From positions 1-64,000 of the forward strand of contig JAGFJD010000502.1 in assembly GCA_024102975.1 (NCBI GenBank): a stretch of DNA of 64,000 nt. Direction: 5' to 3'. Below are positions 26,158-34,097 of this stretch, one piece after another (position 1 is the stretch's first letter; every line of letters starts with the position of its first letter). The position numbers and the translations under genes are program-made. The notes under the pieces were generated by a model. That model searched no databases. It was not told where the DNA came from and saw only the letters and a program-made list of their open reading frames with translations. Origin of the DNA: Phaeodactylibacter sp. (GTDB lineage: Bacteria; Bacteroidota; Bacteroidia; Chitinophagales; Saprospiraceae).

Positions 26158-26569
26158 AGGGTTCGATTTTGGGTTTTAATTTGCATCTCTCCAAAGCCAC
26201 AACCAGAGAGATTCGATATGTCTTTACCTATACTGACGCACGGCTGGTTTTGTCGGCCACAGAACCGGCCGGGTCAGCATATACTGACCTCGCTGGTTTT
26301 TGTAAAGCAAAAACCAAGCGTGCGTCAGTATAAAACAAAGAGGCAGGCTTAATTGGTGTACGTTGTGGAAAGAGGGCGGGTTTCATACCTGAGGCATTAG
26401 TTTTCAGGAATGAAGAAGTACCGGGCCGGTTATCCGGGGGTATTATCCCGCGGCGATAACCCGGCTGGCCAATTATCGGCGATAACGGTTAACGGCATGG
26501 CGGGAAGAAACAATAGCCGCAGATAAGTGCTCCGGAACGGTGTTCCGGCGGCGCCATCTCCGGCAGGCG
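26158..26569. other. Intergenic region with a REP pair
   Basis: About 410 bases with no gene. The inverted pair of 51-bp palindromes fills 26230-26331; the rest shows an ATTATCCCGCGGCGATAA-type imperfect hairpin near 26440-26490 that might end prfA transcripts. Confidence 0.5.
26230..26331. repeat. Inverted pair of 51-bp REP-like palindromes
   Basis: Two units of exactly 51 bp, 26230-26280 and 26281-26331, abut in opposite orientation. Each has ends ATACTGAC/GTCAGTAT (one base changed at 26277) and an inner hairpin around GGTTTTGT or GGTTTTTG. Outer ends of the pair match as ATACTGACGCACG...CGTGCGTCAGTAT. The family recurs at 57177-57370 and, diverged, at 18243-18288. Confidence 0.8.
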
Positions 26570-27646
26570 CTATCCCATGGCGCCTTCTTTCATCTTTTCC
26601 GCATTTTCTGCCACCTGCAGCGCTTCGATGATGGGTTCGAGATCCCCTTCGATGACTGCCTGGAGGTTGAAGTTCTTGTTGTCTCCTTCCAGGCGGTGGT
26701 CGGTAACCCGGTTTTGCGGGAAGTTGTAGGTTCGGATTTTTCCTGAGCGGTCACCGGAGCCGACGAGGGACCGTCGTTTGGCGGCCTGTTCGGACTCGTA
26801 CTTCTCGCGCTGTGCTTCGGCGACCTTGACGTAGAGGCGTTGCAGGGCGATCTCCCGGTTTTTGATCTGGGAGCGGCCGTCCTGGCTTTCGGAAACGATG
26901 CCGGTGGGCAGGTGGGTAATGCGGACGGCAGATTCCGTTTTATTGACGTGCTGGCCGCCGGCGCCGCTGGAGCGGTAGGTATCGATCTTGAGGTCGGCCT
27001 TGTTGATGTCGACGTCTTCCATTTCCAGTTTCGGCATGACGGCGACGGTGGCTGCCGAAGTGTGAACGCGGCCCTGCGATTCCGTTTTGGGGATGCGCTG
27101 TACGCGGTGGGCGCCGGACTCGAATTTGAGTTTGCCGTAGACATCGTCGCCGGAAATTTCCAGTACGAGCTTATTGTATCCGCCGACGGTGCCCTCGTTG
27201 ACGGAAACCACTTCTACCTTCCAACCCTGTTCTTCAAAATAACGGGTGTACATGCGGTAGAGGTCGCCCGCGAAGAGGCTGGCTTCGTCGCCGCCGGTGC
27301 CGGAGCGTATCTCGAAGATCACGTCTTTGGAATCTTCGGGGTCTTTGGGGATGAGCAAAACTTTGATCTGCTCTTCCATTTCTTCTTTGCGGGGTTCAAG
27401 TTCTTCCAGTTCCATCCCGGCCATTTCGCGCATCTCGGCGCTTTCGTCCCGGAGCATTTCCCGGGCGGTTTGGATATTGCCCAGCAGTTGCTTGTATTGC
27501 TCATAGGCTTTGACCAGCGGCTGCAAATCTTTGTATTCCTTGCTGGCCTTGGCATAGCGGCCCATATCGGCGATGAGTTCCGGATCGGCCATTTGTTCTT
27601 CGAGGTAGATATACCGTTCTTTTATAGCTTGGAGCTTGTCTAACAT
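26570..27646 (-). CDS. prfA: Peptide chain release factor 1
   Basis: 358 residues, the normal length. It reads UAA and UAG stop codons in the ribosomal A site and triggers peptide release. The GGQ motif (SSGAGGQHVNKTESAVR) that enters the peptidyl transferase centre is intact. The codon-recognition tripeptide position reads IPKTESQGRVHTSA, that is P-x-T as expected for RF1 and unlike the SPF of RF2. The N-terminal helical domain is coiled-coil-like (EEMEEQIKVLLIP). Start ATG 27646 fits the family N-terminus MLDKLQAIKERY. It is divergent from tsaB with a shared promoter region of about 270 bp. Confidence 0.97.
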   Translation of the reverse strand: MLDKLQAIKERYIYLEEQMADPELIADMGRYAKASKEYKDLQPLVKAYEQYKQLLGNIQTAREMLRDESAEMREMAGMELEELEPRKEEMEEQIKVLLIPKDPEDSKDVIFEIRSGTGGDEASLFAGDLYRMYTRYFEEQGWKVEVVSVNEGTVGGYNKLVLEISGDDVYGKLKFESGAHRVQRIPKTESQGRVHTSAATVAVMPKLEMEDVDINKADLKIDTYRSSGAGGQHVNKTESAVRITHLPTGIVSESQDGRSQIKNREIALQRLYVKVAEAQREKYESEQAAKRRSLVGSGDRSGKIRTYNFPQNRVTDHRLEGDNKNFNLQAVIEGDLEPIIEALQVAENAEKMKEGAMG

Positions 27647-27778
27647 GTCTGTATTGAATTTTCAGGATAAAGAAAAGGAATTTGAATGGGCCCGGGGGGC
27701 CGGTTGCGAAGGGCAGGCAAAGGGCGCTACATGAATTGTTGCGGTATGAGTTGTTTCGTGGCCATGGTTTATTCAAAG

Positions 27779-27806
27779 CAAAATTAACATTATCCGAATA
27801 ATGCAA
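27779..27806 (-). promoter_or_regulatory. Promoter of prfA with palindrome in the spacer
   Basis: On the minus strand, TTG (27804-27806) precedes TAATTTTG (27779-27786), a perfect TAnnTTTG element, by 17 bases, slightly short of the usual 19-21. The spacer is almost filled by the palindrome CATTATCCGAATAATG (27789-27804). Confidence 0.45.
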
Positions 27807-27917
27807 AAACAAAGGAAACGCTTTTTTGCTATCTTGCCGTTTCGGGTGAGCACAGGAGGCGTTCCTGTGCAGCCGGCCATACAACGATGCCACAATACAG
27901 CCATACACCACCACTCC

Positions 27918-28604
27918 ATGTCCCTCATCTTACTCATAGAAACCGCGACCGATATTTGTTCCATAGGGTTGAGCCGGGGCAGCCGTTTGCTGAGCATCCA
28001 CCAGGCGGAGGCCGGTTATCAGCACGCCGGGCAGATCACGCTGCTCATCGGCCGTTGCCTGGAGGAAGCCGGCGCCAGCCTGGCCGGGCTGGACGCCGTT
28101 GCGCTGAGCAGCGGGCCGGGTTCCTACACTTCCCTGCGGGTGGGCGCTGCGACGGCGAAGGGCATCTGTTACAGCCTGGACAAGCCCCTCATCGTCGTAG
28201 ACACCCTGCGGGCCCTGGCCCTGGCGGCCCTCCGGCAGGAACGGGAAGAGGCATTGTATTATCCTATGATCGATGCCCGCCGGATGGAAGTGTACACGGC
28301 CGGTTTTGATGCATCGAACGAGCAGATAGCGCCGCCGCAGGCCCTGGTCATCGAAAAGCACGTCTTCAGCGAACAGTTGCAGGCCGGCCACCGGATCGTA
28401 TTGTCGGGCAACGGCGCCGAAAAATGCCGTCCGGTCCTGCCCGGCGGCAATATCCTCTACAGCCCGGTAACCTGCTCGGCGGCGCACCTGCTCCCGCTGG
28501 CCCTGACCGCCTTCGAGCGAGAAAAATTTGAGGACGCGGCTTACTACAGCCCTTTTTACCTCAAACCGCCCAATATCACCAAGCCCCGGCCGCGTTTGCA
28601 GTGA
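27918..28604 (+). CDS. tsaB: tRNA threonylcarbamoyladenosine biosynthesis protein TsaB
   Basis: 228 residues from ATG 27918, where the family start MSLILLIETATDICSIGL appears; an upstream in-frame ATG at 27801 would add 39 unrelated residues. TsaB is the ASKHA-fold partner that scaffolds TsaD and TsaE for the t6A37 modification of ANN-decoding tRNAs. Visible family segments are LDAVALSSGPGSYTSLRVG, AATAKGICYSLDKPLIVV and YPMIDARRMEVYTAGFD. The typical C-terminal YLKPPNITKPRPR is present. Confidence 0.95.
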   Translation: MSLILLIETATDICSIGLSRGSRLLSIHQAEAGYQHAGQITLLIGRCLEEAGASLAGLDAVALSSGPGSYTSLRVGAATAKGICYSLDKPLIVVDTLRALALAALRQEREEALYYPMIDARRMEVYTAGFDASNEQIAPPQALVIEKHVFSEQLQAGHRIVLSGNGAEKCRPVLPGGNILYSPVTCSAAHLLPLALTAFEREKFEDAAYYSPFYLKPPNITKPRPRLQ

Positions 28605-28715
28605 TTTAATAAGTTGCTTTTGTGCGAATTATGGTTATAACACATTTCTTTTATGTGAATATTTTTTTATTTTTGCTTAAGAATACTCAAAATTTTCCAT
28701 TAACCCCTTGAATTC

Positions 28716-28731
28716 TGGCACAGTCTTTGCA
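28716..28731 (+). promoter_or_regulatory. Sigma-54 promoter (-24/-12)
   Basis: TGGCACAGTCTTTGCA matches the RpoN consensus TGGCACRNNNNTTGCW at every defined position, with the correct spacing of the GG and GC pairs. Transcription would start near 28742, about 35 bases before the ATG at 28777. Confidence 0.7.
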
Positions 28732-28776
28732 CCTTTGGGTTATGAGAAAATTCTTTAATGTGTAAAACATCTTGAT

Positions 28777-29115
28777 ATGAGAAAACAGAAAAATGAAACC
28801 GTCACCCTGAAAAAAGGAGATGGCGATATTAAGTTGGATTATGCTGAACTCAGGAAAGCGGTGCTGGTACTCAGGGCGGTCAACCACAAGCTCCGGCAAC
28901 GTATCATCGACCTGCTGGAGGAAAGTGAAAGCATGACAGTGACGGATATTTACATCAAGCTGCGCCTCGAACAGTCGGTGGCCTCTCAGCACCTGGCTAT
29001 CCTGCGCCGGGCCGGAGTAGTGAACACCGAACGGCAAGGCAAATTCATCAATTATTCCCTCAACCGGGACCGCCTGGCTCAAATCTCCCGCCTGGTGGAT
29101 GAACTGACCGCCTGA
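28777..29115 (+). CDS. ArsR-type winged-helix transcriptional regulator
   Basis: 112 residues. After a charged N-terminal tail the wHTH domain spans ~28-105: LRAVNHKLRQRIIDLLEES, MTVTDIYIKLRLEQSVASQHLAILRRAGVV (recognition helix) and TERQGKFINYSL (wing). The ArsR metal-site cysteines (ELCVCDL) are absent, so it senses something else or is constitutive. It is paralogous to the next gene on the same strand, 170 bases away. Its upstream region carries a perfect sigma-54 promoter, unusual for an ArsR-type gene. Targets unknown. Confidence 0.85.
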   Translation: MRKQKNETVTLKKGDGDIKLDYAELRKAVLVLRAVNHKLRQRIIDLLEESESMTVTDIYIKLRLEQSVASQHLAILRRAGVVNTERQGKFINYSLNRDRLAQISRLVDELTA

Positions 29116-29285
29116 AGCCGGATTTTTCCAACAAGCTGATTTCTGAACCAAAAAATGCTGTGGTCATGTCAATGCTACGGCATTTTTCATTTATAGCCTT
29201 GGAAAAAATAAATAAAAAACGCATATTTGCAAAGTATTAATACAAGCAGACGCTTGAACAAACATATTGTTAAAAACAAACTTCT

Positions 29286-29600
29286 ATGAGAAAAACTAAA
29301 GTAAGCATCAACAATGAGAAGCTGCATGCTTCCTCCGAAATCCTCCGGGCCGTCGCTCATCCCCTCCGGATGAAGATTCTGGAATTCATCGACCAGAATG
29401 AGGAGATCAACGTCAACAAGATTTACAACACGCTCGGCCTGGAACAGTCCATCACCTCACAGCATCTGCGCATCCTGCGGACTGCCGGCCTGGTGAATAC
29501 CCAGCGTGATGGCAAGTACATCCACTACAGTATCGACTACGAGAAAATTGGGGATTCGGTAAATGCCATCCACAGGTTCCTGCAGGAATCGGGAAAGTAA
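29286..29600 (+). CDS. ArsR-type winged-helix transcriptional regulator, paralogue
   Basis: 104 residues with the same architecture as its neighbour: LRAVAHPLRMKILEFIDQNEE, INVNKIYNTLGLEQSITSQH in the recognition helix, TAGLVNTQRDGKYIHYSI in the wing. There are no cysteines for metal sensing. The upstream region is AT-rich and has TTGG near 29202 and CATATTTG near 29223-29230, a plausible but imperfect Bacteroidota promoter, so the pair is probably controlled separately. A strong bidirectional terminator follows. Confidence 0.85.
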   Translation: MRKTKVSINNEKLHASSEILRAVAHPLRMKILEFIDQNEEINVNKIYNTLGLEQSITSQHLRILRTAGLVNTQRDGKYIHYSIDYEKIGDSVNAIHRFLQESGK

Positions 29601-29620
29601 GGATTATTCCTTCGATCCTG

Positions 29621-29671
29621 AAAAGGCGACGGGGATAACGGCTGCGAAAGCTGTTATCCCCGTCGTCTTTT
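29621..29671. terminator. Bidirectional Rho-independent terminator
   Basis: A hairpin of about 18 bp (CGACGGGGATAACGGCT / AGCTGTTATCCCCGTCG, one mismatch) with loop GCGAA is flanked by AAAAGG on the left and TCTTTT on the right. It separates the ArsR-type gene from the convergent lspA. Confidence 0.85.
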
Positions 29672-29683
29672 AACCGGCAGATG

Positions 29684-30463
29684 TCAGTCGATCCCTTCCC
29701 GGGCAGAAGGCAATTTGTCCTCATCGCCGGCATCCTCCGGCGAGCCGGTGTCGGCAGGAGAAGCCTCCGGTGTGGCCGTTTCTCCGGCGGCGGTTTCCGG
29801 AAGGGGAACCGTTTCTTCCTCCTGTTCTTCGCCGGCATTTTCCCGGTCAGGGGGCGAGCTGAAGAAACTGCGCTGGAAAAGCAGGATATTTATGACGCCG
29901 AGCGTGATGGACAGGTCGGCGATGTTGAAGACGGGCTTGAAGAACATGAAATGGCTTCCGCCCCAATAGGGCACCCATTCCGGCAGATACGTGTCGATGA
30001 TGGGAAAGTAGAGCATATCCACCACCTTGCCGTGCAGGAAGGTGGCGTAGCCACCCTCCTCCGGGAAAAGTTCCGCCAGCCCGCCGTGATACGGAGACTC
30101 CGAGAAGATCAGCCCGTAGAAGGCGCTGTCGAGGATATTGCCCAGGGCACCCGCCAGGATGAGCGCAAAGCTCACCAGAAGCCCGGCCGATACGCCGGAC
30201 CGCACCAGCAGGCGCAGGTAATAGACCAGAAAACCTACGGCGATGATCCGGAACAGGCTCAGGGCCAGCTTCCCGTATTCTCCTCCCAGGGAGATACCGA
30301 AGGCCATGCCATTATTTTCTACGAAGTGGATAAGCGCCCAGTCCAACCCCAAAATCTTGATCTCGTCGCCGTAGTTCATTTGCGTTTTCACCCAAATCTT
30401 CAGGGCCTGGTCAAGGACGAGGACCAAAAAAATAACAGCCAGGACTAATGATGATTTCTTCAA
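29684..30463 (-). CDS. lspA: Lipoprotein signal peptidase (signal peptidase II)
   Basis: 259 residues. LspA cuts the signal peptide of prolipoproteins before the lipidated cysteine in the inner membrane. Four transmembrane helices are visible. The two catalytic aspartates lie in ALGNILDSAFYG and VFNIADLSITLG, and the FVENNGMAFG segment is conserved. The last ~50 residues are an acidic, Pro/Glu-rich tail not needed by the family. The start codon is TTG at 30463 (TTGAAGAAATCA). The gene lies 15 bases behind the DksA-like gene, a standard Bacteroidota operon. Several lipoproteins in this window would be its substrates. Confidence 0.95.
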   Translation of the reverse strand: MKKSSLVLAVIFLVLVLDQALKIWVKTQMNYGDEIKILGLDWALIHFVENNGMAFGISLGGEYGKLALSLFRIIAVGFLVYYLRLLVRSGVSAGLLVSFALILAGALGNILDSAFYGLIFSESPYHGGLAELFPEEGGYATFLHGKVVDMLYFPIIDTYLPEWVPYWGGSHFMFFKPVFNIADLSITLGVINILLFQRSFFSSPPDRENAGEEQEEETVPLPETAAGETATPEASPADTGSPEDAGDEDKLPSAREGID

Positions 30464-30478
30464 ACCTAGGTTTCTTTT

Positions 30479-30862
30479 TTAGCTTTTCCGCTGCCGGTTT
30501 TGTTTGGCCTCAATGCTAAGCGTCGCATGCGGGACCGCCTTCAGGCGTTCTTTGGAGATCAGCTTGCCGGTAACCCGGCAAACGCCGTAGGCTTTGTTCC
30601 GGATGCGGATCAGCGCATTCTCCAAATGCTGAATATGCCTGCGCTGGCGGCCGGCCATATTGGTCAGCCTTTCGCTCTCGGCAGTGCCGATGCCGTCGTC
30701 CAGGCCTTTGACCTTGGCATCCGGATTGTCCGCCAGTTCGGAGAGCTGGTCCAGATAGAACTGAAGTTGTTCCTGGGCGCGCTCCAGCTTCTTTTCGATG
30801 AGCACCCTGAACTCTTCCAATTCTTCGTCGCTATACCGGGTTTTTTCAGCCTTTTGGTTCAT
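30479..30862 (-). CDS. DksA/TraR-family protein lacking the zinc-finger cysteines
   Basis: 127 residues. Residues 10-70 form the coiled-coil (EEFRVLIEKKLERAQEQLQFYLDQL), followed by TAESERLTNMAGRQRRHIQHLENALIRI and the family's YGVCRVTGKLISKERLKAVPHATL. In DksA this last part is a C4 zinc finger (GxCxxCGxxIxxxRLxAxPxAxxCxxC); here one cysteine remains, so no zinc site can form. This form is usual in Bacteroidota. Upstream of lspA in one operon. DksA-type proteins bind the RNA polymerase secondary channel, but action without ppGpp-linked contacts is unproven here. Confidence 0.85.
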   Translation of the reverse strand: MNQKAEKTRYSDEELEEFRVLIEKKLERAQEQLQFYLDQLSELADNPDAKVKGLDDGIGTAESERLTNMAGRQRRHIQHLENALIRIRNKAYGVCRVTGKLISKERLKAVPHATLSIEAKQNRQRKS

Positions 30863-31028
30863 ATATTTTTTTTAGCAGGTTGGGTAATGTATTCTGTTCG
30901 TTTTTCTGGCTTTTCCCGCGAAAAAAAAGGACGCTTGCAGTCAAATCGCGGGGGCAAAAATAGCAATAATAACGGTGAGATGGAAGTTTTGTTATAATAT
31001 TTGCCGCAAGGGGCTGTTAACGAACAAT

Positions 31029-31514
31029 TTACCGGGCTGCCTCCGTCAGGCAGTCGATGGCCGTTTTCAGGCAAATAAAGATCGCCTCCCGACCCTCTTT
31101 GGTGACTAATTCCCCGTCCTCCCCCTCCTCCTCGGCCAGCGCGTCTTCTACGAAGGCAAGCAGGTCTTCCTGCGGATAGTTGTTGAAAAACACATTCAAC
31201 CGTTCGTGAAAACCCCTAGCTTTTACGCCTTGCAGCCGTTCCCAGTTGTCGTCTTCGGCCTGGCTGAGCTGCTGCTCCGTCACCGGGGGAACGGGCTCGC
31301 CGTTCAGGGTAATGGCTTTCCAGATGACCAGCATCAGGTAAAACAGGTATTCCTTCTCGCCCTGAGTAAAAACCTGAAAGTTCTCCGTGAAGAAGTAGGA
31401 CAACAGGACGGGTTGTTCTTTCCTCATTTCCTCAATGGCGCGCCCGTAGTTTTCTTCCGGGCCATCAAGCAGTTTCGCCGCCTGTTCGATCAGGTTCTCG
31501 CTGATTAGTTTCAT
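31029..31514 (-). CDS. Conserved-looking hypothetical protein, helical, acidic
   Basis: 161 residues from ATG 31514 (a GTG two codons earlier is also possible). No signal peptide. The sequence is mostly helical with conserved-looking segments LSYFFTENFQVFTQGEKEYLFYLMLVIWKAI and LNVFFNNYPQEDLLAFVEDAL. It ends ...ICLKTAIDCLTEAAR. I do not recognise a domain. It lies between the DksA-like and OmpA-like genes on the same strand, 27 bases after the latter's coding end, and could be cotranscribed with it. Confidence 0.7.
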   Translation of the reverse strand: MKLISENLIEQAAKLLDGPEENYGRAIEEMRKEQPVLLSYFFTENFQVFTQGEKEYLFYLMLVIWKAITLNGEPVPPVTEQQLSQAEDDNWERLQGVKARGFHERLNVFFNNYPQEDLLAFVEDALAEEEGEDGELVTKEGREAIFICLKTAIDCLTEAAR

Positions 31515-31541
31515 AAACACTTTTTTAGTGCTGTGTCCGGG

Positions 31542-33998
31542 TCAATCGGCTATGCTGATGATCCGCATTTCCACACGCTGATCCCGATTTTGCCCCTGCG
31601 GGCTGCCGTCCTTGCCGGGCGGCAGTGCTTTGCCGTACCCTTTAGGTATGGCCCTGGCTGCATCGGCGCCATGGCCGATGAGATAGTTGACGATCGCCTG
31701 AGCGCGTTGGGTGGTCAGCGCCAATGCACTGGAGTGGCTGAGCTGCTGGCCGGCATGAACGCCTATCTCAACGATTGCCCCTTCATTCTGGTTCAGGAAC
31801 TCCAGCACGCGGCCGAGTTCGGCATAGGCCATCGGTTTGAGCGTGGGCTTATTGGCTTCAAAGACGACCGAGTTGAGGGGTATGACGCTGCCGGCTTCCA
31901 CCCGGATCAACAGAAGGTCCCGGTTGATTTCGCGGTAGCCTGCCGGAATATCGGAAGCCGGCTCCAGCGGCGCTACGGCATCGGAGCCGGCAGGTACGGA
32001 CAATGCCTTACGCCTCTCTTGTTCGACCTGCAGGTGAAGCTTCTGGTTCAGCTCTTCCTGCAGTTCCGCTCTGGTTTCTTTTTTTGCCCAGTAAGTGATG
32101 TCATTGGACAACGCAGCGCGGATGTCATCCTTCATCTGCTGGCGCAGCTCTGCCTGCACGCCGGGTTCCATGGCCTTCCGGATATCTTCTTTGAGCTGGC
32201 GCTCCCATTCTGTTTCGGGCTGCCCCCCTTTGGCCGACCAGTTTTCCGGCCGGCCGGCGGAGTTGCCGAAACTTTGCTGGATTTCCTGCCGCAGTTTGTC
32301 TTCTTTCAACTCCAGCTGCCGGCGTTCCCGTTCCCCATCCAGGGAATCGGCTACCTCCCGTTTCACCGATTCCAGCATGCTCGCCCGGAGTTCCTGTTTT
32401 ATTTTTGGCGCCAGGCCTGCTTCCAGGCCTTGCCGCACTTCTTCCTGCATATACTCAAAGCCTTCGGCCTCATCCCACAGATAGGGGCTGCCCTGAGCCG
32501 CAGCTTCCGCCTGCCGTTGCTGCTTTTTCTGATGCTGCACGTAGCGCAGGTACCGCTCCTTCATATCTTCCAGTTCGCCGGGGCTGCTGGTCGGCGCTTC
32601 ATAAGCATCCGGAATGATCGTATCCCGGCCGGCCATTGCATATTGCTGGTACCGGTGCCGGAGCGCCTCCGATTCCGGGTCGGAAGGAGGGCGCCACTCC
32701 GGGGCTTCCCGGCGCTGCACGGCCTGCTCCTGCCGCAGCGCTTCCCGTTTTTCCTGAAGCTGTATCAGCTCTTCGTCAAGTTTTCTCAGATGAAGCTGCA
32801 GGCCGATGATCTCTTCGTTCCGATGGATATAGGCGGGATCCCGGTTCAGCGAGGCCAGCAAAAGAGGGTTATCCTGGTCCGCCTCCTTCAAAGGCTTCCC
32901 GGACAGCTCTACCGGATTGCTGACCGGAAAGTATCCATCCATTGTTCCACTCAGCTGAAAATCCTGCCCCAGCGGCAGGACAAACTGGAATACGCCATCC
33001 TGGCAGGCCGGGCCGGCATGCGATACTGGCGGACGGCCTTCCGCAGGATAGACCTGCGCTTCGGCACGGCTCACCACCTGCCCGGAGGCAGCATCCCTGA
33101 CTGTGCCGGTCAGCAGGACCAAAGGCTTCGGAAGCAGGCTGTCGGGAAGGGTAGCCTCGAAAATGTCAAAAGAATCCTTTTCGCTCTGCCGCAGCAGATA
33201 GGCCGGAGAACCCGAAGCCGGCATGCTCAGAAAGAGGTCGTCTTCGCTGGTATTGATAACCGGGCCGAGGTTGCGGGGAAGCGTCCAGTGCTCCCAGCCG
33301 CCATCGAGGCGGCGGATGAAGTACAGGTCCTGCCCGCCATGGCCGCCGGGGCGGCCGGAGGAGAAATAGAGGGTTTCTCCGTCGGCGGCCAGCCAAAGGC
33401 CCGCCTCATCGGCAGAGGAGTTAACCGGCGGGCCGAGCGGCTTCGGCTGTGTGTAGCGCCCGTTTTTCTTAACGGTGCTGCGGTAAATATCTCTGCCGCC
33501 CATGCTGCCCGGGCCGGCAAAGGAGAGCAATAAAGTTTCTCCTTCGGGGCTGAACGCGAAGTGAGCATTCCTGCCCTCCAGGCTGAAGCTGTCGATCATC
33601 AGAGGCATGGGGGGTTGCCAGACCCTCCCCTGCCGGTCGCTGTAATAAAGCGTGTGGGTATCCGGGCGGTATAGATAAATCCTGCGCCCCGAAACGTGAA
33701 CGCCCACCACCTGGTCATTGCCCCGGCTGTTGAGCGGCGCTCCGGCGTTGACCGCGCCGGACCAGCGCCCGTCGGCATACCGGTAGCTTGCCCAGATATC
33801 AGCGGCATCGGCATCCCCCATATTCTGCGGATGGCCGAGGCGGGTAAAATATAACGTTTTTCCTTCCGAAGAGATGACGGGCGACCATTCGTCGTATCGG
33901 GAGTTGACTTCCTCCGGGAGTGCGCCGGGGCGGCTCTCCTGGGCGCTCAGTGCCAGATAACCGATCAGAAAAACGAGTCCGAATGTCAGCTCTCTCAT
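31542..33998 (-). CDS. OmpA-family protein with PD40 repeats and long coiled coil
   Basis: 818 residues from ATG 33998 (MRELTFGLVFLIGYLALSAQ is the signal peptide; the longer frame is rejected). Residues ~25-280 carry PD40/WD40-like repeats (DEWSPVISSEGKTLYFTRLG, AHFAFSPEGETLLLSFAG, DEAGLWLAADGETLYFSSGR). Then comes a carboxypeptidase-regulatory-like domain (VLLTGTVRDAASGQVVSRAEAQVYP). A long Glu/Gln-rich coiled coil occupies ~390-690. An OmpA-type peptidoglycan-binding domain closes the protein (VIPLNSVVFEANKPTLKP ... RAQAIVNYLIGHGADAARAIPKGYGK). It probably links outer membrane and cell wall. Similar PD40-OmpA proteins occur with the T9SS component PorE; a secretion link is possible but not shown. 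Confidence 0.85.
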   Translation of the reverse strand: MRELTFGLVFLIGYLALSAQESRPGALPEEVNSRYDEWSPVISSEGKTLYFTRLGHPQNMGDADAADIWASYRYADGRWSGAVNAGAPLNSRGNDQVVGVHVSGRRIYLYRPDTHTLYYSDRQGRVWQPPMPLMIDSFSLEGRNAHFAFSPEGETLLLSFAGPGSMGGRDIYRSTVKKNGRYTQPKPLGPPVNSSADEAGLWLAADGETLYFSSGRPGGHGGQDLYFIRRLDGGWEHWTLPRNLGPVINTSEDDLFLSMPASGSPAYLLRQSEKDSFDIFEATLPDSLLPKPLVLLTGTVRDAASGQVVSRAEAQVYPAEGRPPVSHAGPACQDGVFQFVLPLGQDFQLSGTMDGYFPVSNPVELSGKPLKEADQDNPLLLASLNRDPAYIHRNEEIIGLQLHLRKLDEELIQLQEKREALRQEQAVQRREAPEWRPPSDPESEALRHRYQQYAMAGRDTIIPDAYEAPTSSPGELEDMKERYLRYVQHQKKQQRQAEAAAQGSPYLWDEAEGFEYMQEEVRQGLEAGLAPKIKQELRASMLESVKREVADSLDGERERRQLELKEDKLRQEIQQSFGNSAGRPENWSAKGGQPETEWERQLKEDIRKAMEPGVQAELRQQMKDDIRAALSNDITYWAKKETRAELQEELNQKLHLQVEQERRKALSVPAGSDAVAPLEPASDIPAGYREINRDLLLIRVEAGSVIPLNSVVFEANKPTLKPMAYAELGRVLEFLNQNEGAIVEIGVHAGQQLSHSSALALTTQRAQAIVNYLIGHGADAARAIPKGYGKALPPGKDGSPQGQNRDQRVEMRIISIAD

Positions 33999-34097
33999 TA
34001 TTGCCAGTTGCTGTTTATATTTTTGACGGACAATCGGGCGCAAAGTCATTTTTTTAGCCTCCCGGTACTATTAAACAACTTCAACCGGCCGATAGAT

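Noticed and set aside
31533..33533. Plus-strand open frame of 666 codons opposite the OmpA/PD40 gene
   Set aside because: It is antisense to a protein with clear PD40 and OmpA motifs, and its Leu/Phe/Arg-rich sequence is a codon shadow.
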